Assembly (NCBI GenBank): GCA_003290165.1
Contig: QNQO01001150.1
Coordinates: 62,001 to 126,000, forward strand
Direction of reading: 5' to 3'
Source of the DNA: Berberis thunbergii
Taxonomy: Eukaryota > Streptophyta > Magnoliopsida > Ranunculales > Berberidaceae
Length of the DNA: 64,000 nt
Positions 34,094-44,500 of the stretch are shown one piece after another. The translations under genes and the position numbers were made by a program. The notes beneath the pieces were generated by a model. It ran no database searches. It had not been told where the DNA came from and saw only the letters and a program-made list of their open reading frames with translations. Numbering within the stretch: position 1 is the stretch's first letter; every line of letters begins with the position of its first letter.

Positions 34094-34229
34094 GAGGGGA
34101 TCCTTATGCTGACAGTCCTTTGTAGTTGACAGAGGGCAGAAGGTAGTACTGTAGAGAAGACCAAGAAAAAAAAATACACTGGTGAGTCGAATTCGTTTGC
34201 AGTGAGCATCGCAATGTCAAGCGAAGGAG

Positions 34230-34835
34230 ATGGTGAACCTCAACGGAAGCAACAACAACAACGACGCAACTGTCGCAAAGACAGCCGGATTCGTGGTATT
34301 TTCTGGAATCGCTGTGAGCATTCTCAAAGCCCTAAAAAACCCTTTCAACAACAACAACACCAACACCGAAACATGTCATCAATCACCACCTCCATCCAGA
34401 TCTCCATTATTTCTACCATCTCCACCTCCTCCTGAAGAAACCATCATCCAAGTAAGTTAAGTTGAGTAAAACCCAATATGGCTTTAAAAATAGTTTTCTA
34501 ATTTGTTGGTTTGGGTGTTGTTGATTTTGCAGAAGAAGAATGAAGGAGAAACTTCTTCCTCGTCAGATGCTCGTCATACTGTTGAGATTGTGAGAGGAGA
34601 TACTCTTTGGGGTTTCTCTAGGAAGTATGGGGTAACTACTCTTTGCTTCATTTTCAATTAATCGTCACTAAGTAAGTAATTTAAGTTGAAGGTTTGGTTT
34701 CTTCTTCTTACATTTTGTGTGTATGTGTTTTGGGGATTGGAATTGGAAAATTAGGTAACAATTGATGCAGTCAGAGAGGCAAATGGAAATGAAGGGGACA
34801 CCATCTATGCGGGCAAGAAACTTATTATTCCATGA
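34230..34835 (+). CDS. LysM-domain protein, 133 residues, three exons
   Basis: LysM modules bind N-acetylglucosamine polymers such as chitin or peptidoglycan. Exons 34230-34451, 34533-34631 and 34755-34835 join in frame with GT-AG introns. The N-terminus has an Asn-rich start and a hydrophobic stretch (AKTAGFVVFSGIAVSILKAL, residues about 15-34), a possible membrane anchor rather than a typical cleaved signal. A Pro/Ser-rich linker (PPPSRSPLFLPSPPPP) follows. The single LysM spans about residues 88-133: HTVEIVRGDTLWGFSRKYG, then VTIDAVREANGN and DTIYAGKKLIIP at the very end. It resembles the small plant LysM proteins of unknown role, not LysM receptor kinases. ATG 34230 is chosen because it gives the open frame; an upstream ATG at 34214 is out of frame. 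Fold-back elements flank the gene on both sides. Confidence 0.85.
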
Positions 34836-34967
34836 TGATCAGATCACATCAAATTAGATTTCTTAAACTTTATATGTAATTCTTCTTCTTCTTGTTCATG
34901 CTCATCTCAGTCTTCTCATATTGCTACTCTGTCTCTATGGAATATGGATGTTATAGAGCTTTGCTAC

Positions 34968-35115
34968 AGAGCGAGGGAGGGGTCGGGGGAAAGGGGCGAG
35001 ATCCTCCTCGGGATGAGCGCATCGCGTTGGAGATACGTGCAGGCACTCATCCCGAGGAGGATGGGTGGTTACACCCATCCCTCGACCCCTCCCTCGACCC
35101 CTAGAATTTTCGGGA
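34968..35115. mobile_element. Fold-back MITE, 'cgaggga' family, copy 3
   Basis: GAGCGAGGGAGGGGTCG on the left pairs with the right end, which reads from the right TCTAGGGGTCGAGGGAGGGG. The inner arms atcctcctcgggatgag and ctcatcccgaggaggat form a perfect pair. It lies about 130 bases beyond the LysM stop codon. Confidence 0.75.
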
Positions 35116-35139
35116 TGTTATATTTTAGCTACTAAAACG

Positions 35140-35490
35140 AGTAAGGCTACGGTACCAAAACGAGTAAGGCTACGGTACCAGGTCTGGCACGCCTGATGGC
35201 ACGTGCACCGTATGGTACTAGTCACGTGAATGGCTCGGAAAAAAAAAAATCTGATTTGAACCTAAAAAAAAAAAAAAGGAAGAAGCATGTGCCTGGTACC
35301 ATTCAAGCACACACCAGGCATCATAGAATTCTTCTACTAAAACATCACAAAAATTTTACGATGTCTGGCATGCCTCTTCCCCGTTTTTTAGGTTCAAAAC
35401 ATATTTTTTTTCCTAAGCCATTCACGTGATTGGTACCATGCAGTGCATGTGTCTGGTACCATTCAGACACGCACTAGACATGCTAAACCA
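35140..35490. mobile_element. Second type of fold-back element, about 340 bp
   Basis: ggtactagtcacgtgaatgg with ttgaacctaaaaaa on the left folds on ttttttaggttcaa and ccattcacgtgattggtacc on the right. The left end carries a tandem pair of aaaacgagtaaggctacggt+acc. CACGTG-type (E-box) sites lie in both arms. It directly follows fold-back copy 3. Confidence 0.65.
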
Positions 35491-36173
35491 GATATCGTAG
35501 TCTAACTGAAAACATCAATGCCTTCATAATCAAAAATTCTAGCCGGCCTGGTATTCGCGCCTGATCGGCTAGAATGACTCTTTTGTCCATCGTTTTTAAA
35601 GTGTTTGTGATTGTGTTTAAAAAAAGATGGACAAAAAGTGTAAATCTGTCGATCATGCATACAAATCAGGTTACAAAATATGCTAGAATAGAATGACCCT
35701 TTTGTCTCTCTTAATTCACTGTCTAAGAGAGGGCTAGAACAAGCAGAAGCCAAAACAATAATAGGTTACCAACAACCAAAAGCGCATTCAACAGAAGGTT
35801 ACAAAATTCCAAACACGAACTAAGTTCATTTTTGTTTGTGAAACCGGCCATGGACATACCGATCAAGCTCCTTCTTGCAAGCATTAGCAACATTCTTTCA
35901 CACGTTGTCATTGGAGTTGTCAAGTAACTAGTGATCATCCAATCTCCAACATATGATGTGTTTCCTCTACATGACATCCACCAAATTCATACTCTGATGA
36001 CAACTCACATTATGGTAAATCAAAAGGAAAAAAAATCAAATCCCAAAGATTTTAAATCAAAAAAACTATTACCCTGTACAGGAAGCGATTAAATTTCAAC
36101 AAGAGTCACTTCTGGCTCCATTTATAAGTTGTGGTGACCATTAACAAATTATTAATTTTGTACTCTGTAAAGC
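35491..36173. other. No gene recognised
   Basis: Two overlapping - strand open frames (35502-35753 and 35723-35977) show no family I know and have no exon context. AT-rich otherwise. Confidence 0.35.
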
Positions 36174-36250
36174 TTTTTTTTTGGAAAGCGAGTTGTGTTT
36201 TTATCGGATCTAATTATCTATTAACAAGGTGCAATCTACAGGTCAATATC
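36174..36250 (-). mobile_element. 3' end of a LINE or SINE, cut by the CACTA element
   Basis: A T run followed by ggaaagcgagttgtg on the + strand corresponds on the - strand to CACAACTCGCTTTCC plus an A tail. The tail CTCGCTTTCC-A(n) is also the 3' end of half-LINE B (49319) and nearly that of the SINE at 55606. Its 5' part is lost at the CACTA boundary (36251). Confidence 0.6.
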
Positions 36251-36279
36251 CACTACAAAAAAAATCAAAATTAGCTACG

Positions 36280-37767
36280 GATATTAGTGACGGTTTTTTA
36301 AAACCGTCCCTATTTAAACGGTTTGCAACGGCATTAAACTGTCGCTATGGTTTCTGCCACGGTTTCGGTACATAAATTAAAATAACCGTCGCTAACCGTT
36401 TTGCGACGGTTTAAAACAGTCGCTAATACGAGGATTAGCGACGGCATTCGGACCATAGCTAATGTTTAGAAATTTTTTTGTTAGTTACGGTCAAAATACC
36501 ATAGCTAATGTGATTTTTTTTTAAATAAAACAAAACAACTTAGCGACGACACTTTGGCCGTAGCTAAGGTTTAGAAAAAAAATTTGTTAGCTACGGTCCA
36601 CATACCGTCGCTAATGTGATTTTTTAAAAAAAAAAAAATATAACAAAACAACTTAGTGACGGCAATACAGCCGTAGCTAATGTTTAGAAATGTTTTTGTG
36701 ATTTTTAAAAAAAATTATAGGAAAACACCTTAGCGACGGCACGCGAGCCGTAGCTAATGTGATTTTTTTTTTTAAATATAACAAAACAACTTAGCGACGG
36801 CACTGGGGCCATAGCTAAGGTTTAGAAGAAAAAAAATTTGTTAGCTACGGTCCACATACCGTCGCTAATGTGATTTTTTTTTTAAATATAACAAAACAAC
36901 TTAGCGACGGCAATACAGCCGTAGCTAATGTTTAGAAATGTTTTTGTGATTTAAAAAAAAAAATTGTTAGCCATGGTCCAAATACCGTAGCTAATGTCAT
37001 TAAAAATAAAATTTAAGAAAACAATATAGCGACGGCACTAGGGCCGTAGCTAATGTTTACAAAAAAAAAAAATTGTTAGCTACGGTCAAAATACCGTAGC
37101 TAAATGTGAATTTTTTTTAAATTATATAAAGCAAAATCGCTATATATTTAGAAACTAGATAAAATCACCAATAACATATTTCCATCCAGCCCGATAGGAG
37201 ATCTAGTTTTCACCTAGGCGACCTGAGTTCAAATCCCGCCAATGAAACTTTTTTTTTTATATTAAAATTTTTATATTAGCGACGGCACTAGGGCCGTAGG
37301 TAATGTTTACAAATTTTTTTGTTAGCTACGGTCAATACCGTAGCTAAATGTGAATTTTTGTTTTTAAATTATATAAAACGAAATCGCGATATATTTATAA
37401 ACTGGATAAAATCACCAATAACACAATTTCATCCAGCCCGGTTAGGAGACTTAGTTTTCACCTAGGCGATCCAATTTCGAATCCCACCAATGAAACTTTT
37501 TTTTTATATTAGCGACGGCACTAAGGCCGTAGCTAATGTTTACAATTTTTTTTTGTTAGCCACGGTCCAAATACCATAGCTAATGTCATTTAAAAAAAAA
37601 ATTTAAGAAAACAATATAGCAACAGCACTAGGGCCGTAGCTAATGTTTACAAATTATTTTTTTGTTAGCTACGCTCAAAATACCATAGCTAAATGTGAAT
37701 TTTTTTTTAAATTATATAAAGCAAAATCGCTATATATTTATAAACTGGATAAAATCTCCAATAACAC
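36280..37767 (+). repeat. Left block of palindromic subterminal repeats
   Basis: About a dozen copies of TTAGCGACGGCACTRGGGCC followed by GTAGCTAATG, in alternation with TTAGCTACGGTC...ATACCGTAGCTAA. From about 37040 a unit of about 255 bp repeats almost three times. Each full unit contains a stretch gataaaatcaccaataacac and a tRNA-like segment ending in a T run (near 37225 and 37475). The third unit stops at ataacacatc (37769), where the GATC array begins. Confidence 0.8.
37165..37255 (+). repeat. tRNA-like (SINE-like) segment, first of two
   Basis: cagcccgataggagatctag...cctaggcgacctg followed by AGTTCAAATCC (like an internal polymerase III B box) and a run of T. An almost equal copy lies at about 37420-37505 (TTTCGAATCCC). 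The two were multiplied with the 255-bp unit. It does not fold as a proper tRNA, so a trapped SINE is more likely than a gene. Confidence 0.45.
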
Positions 37768-39366
37768 ATCAAAGAAGATAAAAGAAGATCATATAAAAAA
37801 AATCAGATCAGATCAAAGAAGATCTAAGAAGATCAAAAAAGATAAGATCAGATCAAATAAATTCAAAGAAGATCAGATCAGATCAAATAAGATCAGATAA
37901 AAAAATATCAAAGAAGATCAGATCAAAGAAATTCAAAGAAGATCAGATCAGATCAAAGAAGATCAAAGAAGATCAAATAAGATCAGATCAAAAAAGATCT
38001 AAGAAGATCAAATAAGATCAGATCAGATCAAACAAGATCATAGAAGATCAAAGAAGATAAAAGAAGATCAGATCAAATAAGTTAAAAGAATATCAAAGAA
38101 GATTAGATAAAAAAAAAGATCAGATCAGATCGAAGAAGATCAAATAAGTTAAAAGTGGATCTAAGAAGTTAAAAGTAGATCAAAGAGATTAGATTAAATC
38201 AGATCAGATCAGATAAAAGAAGATCAAAGAAGTTAAAAGTAGATCAAAGAAGATTAGATCAAAGAAGATCAGATCAAATAAGATCAGATCAGATCAAAGA
38301 AGATCAAAGAATATCAGATCAAATAAGATCAAAGAAGATCAAAGAATATCAGATCAAATAAGATCAAAGAAGACCAAAGAAGATCAAAGAAGACCAAAGA
38401 AGATCAGATAAAAAAAGATCAGAGAAGTTCAAAGAATATCAGATCAGATCAAAGAAAATCAAAGAAAACCAGATGAGATCAAAGAAAATCAAAGAAAATA
38501 AAAGAAGATCAAAGAAGTTCAAGGAATATCAAAGAAGATCAGAGAAGATCAAAGAAGATCAGATCAAAGAATATCAAATAAGATCGAAGAAGATCAAAGA
38601 AGACCAAAGAAGATCAAAGAAGATCAAAGAATTCAAAGAAGATCAAGGAAGATCAGATAAAAAAAGATCAGATCAGATCGAAGAAGATCAGATCAGATCG
38701 AAGAAGATCAAAGAAGTTCAGATCAAATCAAAGAAGATCAGATCAAAAAATATCAAATAAGATCGAAGAATATCAAATAAGATCAAAGAAGACCAAAGAA
38801 GACCAAAGAAGATCAAAGAAGATCAAATAATTCAAAGAAGATCAAAGAAGATTAGAGAAGATCAAGGAATATCAGATCAAAGAATATCAAATAAGATCGA
38901 AGAATATCAAAGAAGACCAAAGAAGTTCAAAGAAGATCAAATCAGATAAGATCAAATCAAAGAAGATCAAAGAAGATCAGATCAAAGAAGATCAAATCAA
39001 AGAAGATCATATCAAAGAATATCAAATAAGATCGAAGAAGATCAGATAATATCAAAAAAGATCAGATCAAAGAATATCAAATAAGATCGAAGAAGATCAA
39101 AGAAGACCAAAGAAGATCAAAGAAAATCAGATAAAAAAATATCAAAGAAGATCAAAGAAAATCAAAGAAGATCAAAGAAGTTCAAAGAAGATCAAATCAG
39201 ATCAGAGAAGATCAGATCAAAGAATATCAAAGAAGATCAGATCAGATCAAAGAAGATCTGATTAGATCAAAGAAGATTAGATCAAAGAAGATTAAATCAA
39301 AGAAGATCAGATCAAAGAAGACCAAAGAAGATCAGATAAAAAAAGATCAAAGAAGATCAAATAAGA
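37768..39366. repeat. GATC-rich low-complexity array, 1.6 kb
   Basis: The array is composed almost wholly of gatcaaagaa, gatcagatca and gatcaaataa in shifting order, so the short GATC palindrome recurs about every 5-10 bases. On the + strand C is found nearly only in GATC, GACC or TTC. Open frames inside (for example 38473-38760, rich in Lys, Arg, Asp, Glu and Ile) reflect the repeat and are not taken as genes. The array separates the left and right palindromic repeat blocks. Confidence 0.9.
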
Positions 39367-39369
39367 AGT

Positions 39370-40380
39370 TTTAAAAAAAACACTAAAGAGGTTAGCGACG
39401 GCAATTATGCTGTCGCTAATTGGTTTAAAAAAACATTAAAGAGGTTAGCGACGGCAAGTAGGCTGTCGCTAATTGGTTTAAAAAAAACAGTAAAGAGGTT
39501 AGCGACGACAATTATGTCGTCGCTAATTGGTTTAAAAAAAAACATTGAAGAGGTTAGCGACGGCAAGTAGGCCGTCGCTAACTTGTTTAAAAAAACATTA
39601 AAGAGGTTAGCGACGGCAAGTAGACCGCCGCTAATTGGTTTTTAAAAAAAAACAGTAAAGAGGTTAGCGACGACAAGTAGGCCGTCGCTAATTGGTTTTA
39701 AAAAAAAATAAAAAAAACAGTAAAGAGGGCCGTCGCTAATTGGTTTAAAAAAAACACTAAAGAGGTTAACGACAACAATTATGTCGTCGCTAATTGGTTT
39801 AAAAAAACATTAAAGAGGTCTACTTGCCGTCGCTAATTGGTTTTAAAAAAAACAATAAAGAAGTTAGCGACGACCTTGGTTTAAAAAAACACTAAAGTGG
39901 TTAGCGACGGCAATTATGTCGTCGCTAATTGGTTTAAAAAAACATTAAAGAGGTTAGCGACGGCAAGTATGCCGTGGCTAATTGGTTTTTAAAAAAATAA
40001 AAAAAACAGTAAAGAGGTTAGCGACGACATAATTTTGTTTAAAAAAAACATTAAAGAGGTTAGCGACGGCCTACTTGCCGTCGCTAATTGGTTTAAAAAA
40101 AACAGTAAAGAGGTTAGCGACAGCCTAATTGTCGTCGCTAATTGGTTTAAAAAAAACACTAAAGAGGTTAGCATTGCCGTCGCTAATTGGTTTTAAAAAA
40201 CATTAAAGAGGTTAGTGACGGCAAGTAGGCCGTCGCTAATTGGTTTAAAAAAAACAGTAAAGAGGTTAGCGACGGCAATTGGTTTAAAAAAAACATTACA
40301 GAGGTTAGCGACGGTAAGTAGGCCGCCGCTAATTGGTTTAAAAAAACAGTAAAGAGGTTAGCGACGGCAAGTATTGGTTT
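39370..40380 (+). repeat. Right block of palindromic subterminal repeats
   Basis: About 17 copies of a 50-62 bp unit: aaacattaaagaggTTAGCG, ACGGCAAGTAGGCCGTCGC, TAATTGGTTTaaaaa. Each full unit is a hairpin whose arms are TTAGCGACGGC and GCCGTCGCTAA. Some units carry the compensating pair GACGAC/GTCGTC, so the palindrome is kept while the bases change. The block is more regular than the left one. Confidence 0.85.
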
Positions 40381-40870
40381 TTAAAAAAAATATCACCGAT
40401 CCACGTGAAATTTCATCTCAACCGTTAATAACACCCAAAAATTTAGCTCAATCTAACGAACTAAACCAAACCACGTCATCGATCCGCGTGAAACTAACAC
40501 AACCAATCCCCTTCAATTACCTTTTTCTATATAAATTTCAATTTTTTCTACAAACCAACTTAAACCAAAATTTTCTCTCAAATTTTTTTTTCTCTCATCT
40601 TCCAGAGAAGAAACCCACTAAGGAGAAGTCTGCCGCTTCCTCGACACCGATCCCGGCCGCCTCCCTCAACACCGATCCCGCCCGCCTCCCTCGACACCGA
40701 TCCCGCCCGCCTCTCTCTCCCCTCCCTTCATCCGCCGCCTCTCTATCGGAGATCTGAAATCTCTGATCTCGGAGAATCTCAAAGATCTGAGTTCTCGAGA
40801 TCTGAAATCTCAGATCTCGATATACATATATTTAAAAAAATATCACCGTAATCCCTTTACTATTGACCTT
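40381..40870 (+). promoter_or_regulatory. Probable promoter and leader of the CACTA element
   Basis: A TATA-like ctatataaat at about 40527 is followed by a CT-rich leader and three copies of a 27-30 bp GC-rich unit (ctcgacaccgatcccgcccg, 40650-40715). Overlapping inverted gatctgaaatctc/gagatctgaaatctcagatc motifs follow (40748-40822). It comes just after the repeats, where a 5' promoter would sit. The 127-codon frame 40374-40757 is low complexity and not called. Confidence 0.45.
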
Positions 40871-41593
40871 ACCTATATTTAGAGTAAGTCTAAGGAGCCA
40901 TGATCACTTTTGAATTTTTTACATTTTTTATCCATTCTCACCGTCCATAAAAGAAATAGAAGTGTCAAAAAAAACTTCAACGTGGCACAAAAGTATCCCC
41001 CAAATATGGCTCAGTAGAATTGTTGCTGTATTTATAGAAGAAAGGATCACAGCCCTCCGTATCCGCATCATATTAGACAATGACGCAAGGAACAATAAAC
41101 TTAAGGATCAAATTTATTCTCATTTTATAAGGGGTGCATGCTCTCACTATATTAAAATTTAAAAAAATTAATGAGGTACATGACAATGAAAACTTACCCC
41201 GCGAAGGCTTGTTGGTTGGTGAGTTTGGGTGAGAGAGAGTTGTCAGTTAAAATGTCCCGCCCCCTCCCCACCTAAATCCTTCCTTCCTTCCAAGTTCCGC
41301 ATCGCATCCCTCTTCTTCTCTCTCACATTGTGTTTTTTCAAAATTTCAAAAGCAAAATAAGGAAATATACGTTACCATCCACCTTACTCACTCTCTCTGT
41401 CTTTATTCTGCAAACCAATGAAACTAACACCCCAACTTCCATACCCCACCACCATCTCTTTACACTACAAAGATGATGCAACACCTTCACCTCCACACCA
41501 ACAATCCCTCGTTAGGGTTCTCAGGTTTCCCAATCCCAATAAGAACAAGGAGAGAAAGAGGATTGGGAACAGGACGCATCCTAGCAAGGGAAG
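40871..41593 (+). promoter_or_regulatory. Upstream region and 5' leader of CESA8
   Basis: From about 41216 the sequence is CT-rich (cccctccccacctaaatcc, cttccttcc, tctctctc), typical of a plant core promoter and leader. No clear TATA box is seen. A CACCTAAAT AC-like element lies at about 41269, of the type bound by MYB factors of the wall programme; this is only suggestive. Confidence 0.5.
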
Positions 41594-44500
41594 ATGATGG
41601 ATTCTGAAGTCCCTTTCTGCAATAACTGTGGTGAGACTGTCGGGTTTGCGCCGAATGGAGAGGCTTATGTTGCTTGCCTTGAATGCAATTACCCCATTTG
41701 TCATTCTTGTGTTGATGATGAAATCAAGGAGGGGAGAAAAGCTTGCTTGAGATGCGCTGCTCCTTATGCTGCCAGCTTGGGTTAGTACTAACTTTGATCT
41801 ATTTAAAAATTATATAGGTTTCATTTGTGTTATTGGTTTTGATTTAGTGGTGTGTGCAGTTTGATTAGATCAACATGTTATATCATTGATCTAGTTAGAA
41901 TTAGGGGGTTGCATAACTGCACTAATTTGATTGTTAGAGAATAGAAGTCAATACATCCTATTGTTAGGAAAATATCTTTCTGTATTAGAAAATACATCCT
42001 ATTGTTAGGAAAATATATTTTATCATATTGTGTTGCAAGTTTTATGGGGTTAGAAAACTTTCCGATGGTTAGTGATTTGTTTCCTTGGTTTGGGAGGTTT
42101 CCCAGTGTATGGTAGTTTCCTATTGTATTTTGACTACAGTATTTATATTGCTAATGAATGAATGAAAGAACACAATTTGGCCTTAAACTTTACATGGTAT
42201 CAAAGCCATTTTCTTTGGTGACCTAAGACTCTGGGGATTCAAGCTCTTCCCAGCCTCTGACAACTATGCAAGAGGCGGGGGAGGGATGAAAGCGACAGCA
42301 AAGTTCAACTAAATTGAAGGGAGGACAACAACAATAGCCTGCCTCAATCAATCAACAATAGGAACTTAGTGGTGTTTCTGATCTTCCAACAACAACAACT
42401 TCACGTAGCCCGATCCTCGACCTTGGCGCCAATCAGCAAGCCCTATGAGAGATCACAAAAGAAAACGACAAAGAAAAAATTTGTGTTGTCTCGAATTGAG
42501 CTATACCACTCGAATTGAGCAATACCAAAATCTGTGTTGTCTCGACTTGAGCAATACCACTCGAATTGAGCAATACCAAAATCTGTGTTGTCTCGAATTG
42601 AGCAATACCAAACTCTGTGTTGTCTCGAATTGAACAATACCAAACTCTATGTTGTCTCGAATTGAGCAATACCACTCGAATTGAGCAATACCAAAATCCC
42701 TGTTGTCTCGAATTGAGCAATACCACTCGAATTGAGCAATACCAAGACTCGTCCAGACTCGACAATAATGATTTCATCACCAAATAGGACTTCAAAGTTT
42801 CCTCCAAGCTGCACATTTCGTCTGCATCTACATGTCCAGCTTGCGGGGGGTGTTAGAGAATAGAAGTCAATACATCCTATTGTTAGGAAAATATCTTTCA
42901 GTATTAGGAAATACATCCTATTGTTAGGAAAATATATTTTAGCATATTGTGTTGCAAGTTTTATAGGGTTAGAAGTTTTATGGGGTTAGGAAACTTTCCG
43001 ATGGCTAGTGATTTGTTTCCTTGGTTTGGGAGGTTTCCCAGTGTATGGTGGTTTCCTATTGTATTTTGACTACAGTATTTATAATGCTAATGAATGAATG
43101 AAAGAACACAATTTGGCCTTAAACTTTACATTGATCAATCTGTATCATCACTCATTTGAATTAGAGGTAACAATGCAAGATCATTGTTGACAATGATCTC
43201 CCTCATTTAGTTAAACTGACAGTTTAATAGGGGATGGACGCACCATCCATTTGAGGTCATCCTAGCATTGTATAACATCAATAACCCTTAATTTAATTAT
43301 GGACAATTTAAGATCAGGTTTAGCTGTGACACCCCAAGATTGGGTCGAGGATTTATCAAGGATACCCAACTTCTGTTACAAGTTTGAGAACTTATTTCAT
43401 ATTACATCCATCCTATTGAAAATTTTGGTTGAGACTTGGGAGTAATGATACTTCCTAGTTGAACTATCAGTCTTATATCTCAAGCTTGGATTGAAACAAA
43501 TGTGAATGGGGTGTTTTAAAAAATTATTAAGATATGCTAATATGGTTTGCCACTTTATAAGTGGTACAAATAAGCACTCCCTAAGTGGGAGAAAAAAATA
43601 TACACTCAATTTTGCAGACCTAATCTTCCTTTTTAGAAGCTAAGCAATGCAAAGCTCCATACTTGGAAGCAATTTGAGAATATTATCACTATTTGGTACG
43701 TGCTCTCATGAGAAATAAGTCATGTCCTTGAGTACTAGAATCCAGCTCTATCTTCATCTATCCAAGTAAATGTTCCTTTCCTTCTTAGTTTGTGTTTTAG
43801 TTAGAGTGGATCAATACTTTGTCTGAAAATTATGATCACAAAATTTTCAGAGAACCCCGAACTGAATGATGTTGAAATGGATGCATCAGCCAAACATTCG
43901 ACAATGGCAGATCACCTTGATACTAATCAGGTAAGGTTTTCTTTTGCAACCTTCTGTCACAGGTATCAAATCCATGTTCAAACAAAACCACACGATTTGA
44001 GTATTCAATTATAATGAGCTAACCAGACTTAAGAGACCGATGTGTTGCATTATCTCCTGTTCTACTTGTGCAGGATGTTAGAGTCCATGCTAGGAGTTTA
44101 AGTAATTTTTCTGTAACAGGTATCGAATCCTTGGTTCTTTTAATTTCTTCATTGAGTTATTTAATATTATACAATTTGGTAACAATCAGCTCCCTAATTT
44201 TATTTATTTATTTTAGACTCGGAGTCTGGGAACCCAATATGGAAGAACAGGGTGGAAAGTTGGAAGGAGAAAAAGAATAAGAAGAAAAAGACATCAAATA
44301 AGGCTAAAACAGATGCTCAAATTCCAGACGAAGAAGCTGAAGTTCCATCCGAACAGAAAATGGGGGAGAAGCAGTAAGTATGATAATCCGAATAGAAAAT
44401 GTTACAATGGATTTAGAGTAGATATCAGAGAAGGCAAGCTATTTTAATAACAGACACTGAACAGATCATGTTGGTTTAATTTTAGCCAAAGCCGCATGTT

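Larger units (their letters stand above)
36251..40870 (+). mobile_element. CACTA-type element, 5' end with huge subterminal repeat zone
   Basis: It starts CACTACAAAAAAAATC, the terminal motif of CACTA (En/Spm) transposons. It is then built of palindromic TTAGCGACGGC...GCCGTCGCTAA units to about 40380, interrupted by a GATC-rich array (37768-39366). A TATA-bearing promoter and leader follow (40381-40870). No matching inverted end (TTGTAGTG) with a 3-bp duplication was found to the right, so it is truncated or its other end is lost, and no transposase exon is seen. In CACTA elements subterminal repeats are binding sites for an element-encoded protein; that role is inferred here. Confidence 0.75.

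Noticed and set aside
35502..35977. Overlapping - strand frames as a gene
   Set aside because: No known motif, no start or splice context; left as unassigned sequence.
37165..37505. Two tRNA genes
   Set aside because: Only B-box-like pieces with T runs; no cloverleaf; multiplied with the surrounding repeat unit.
37768..39366. Direct-repeat array resembling CRISPR or a coding Lys/Arg/Glu-rich protein (38473-38760)
   Set aside because: No constant repeat with unique spacers, and the setting is plant nuclear DNA. The open frames are an effect of a T-poor, stop-poor repeat and have no start context or introns.
39370..40380. Regular repeat-spacer look of the TTAGCGACGGC units
   Set aside because: Both repeat and spacer are repeated, so it is a tandem palindromic repeat of a CACTA element and not CRISPR.
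42433..42816. 127-codon - strand frame in the CESA8 intron
   Set aside because: Product of the TRIM internal tandem repeat; opposite strand is equally open.
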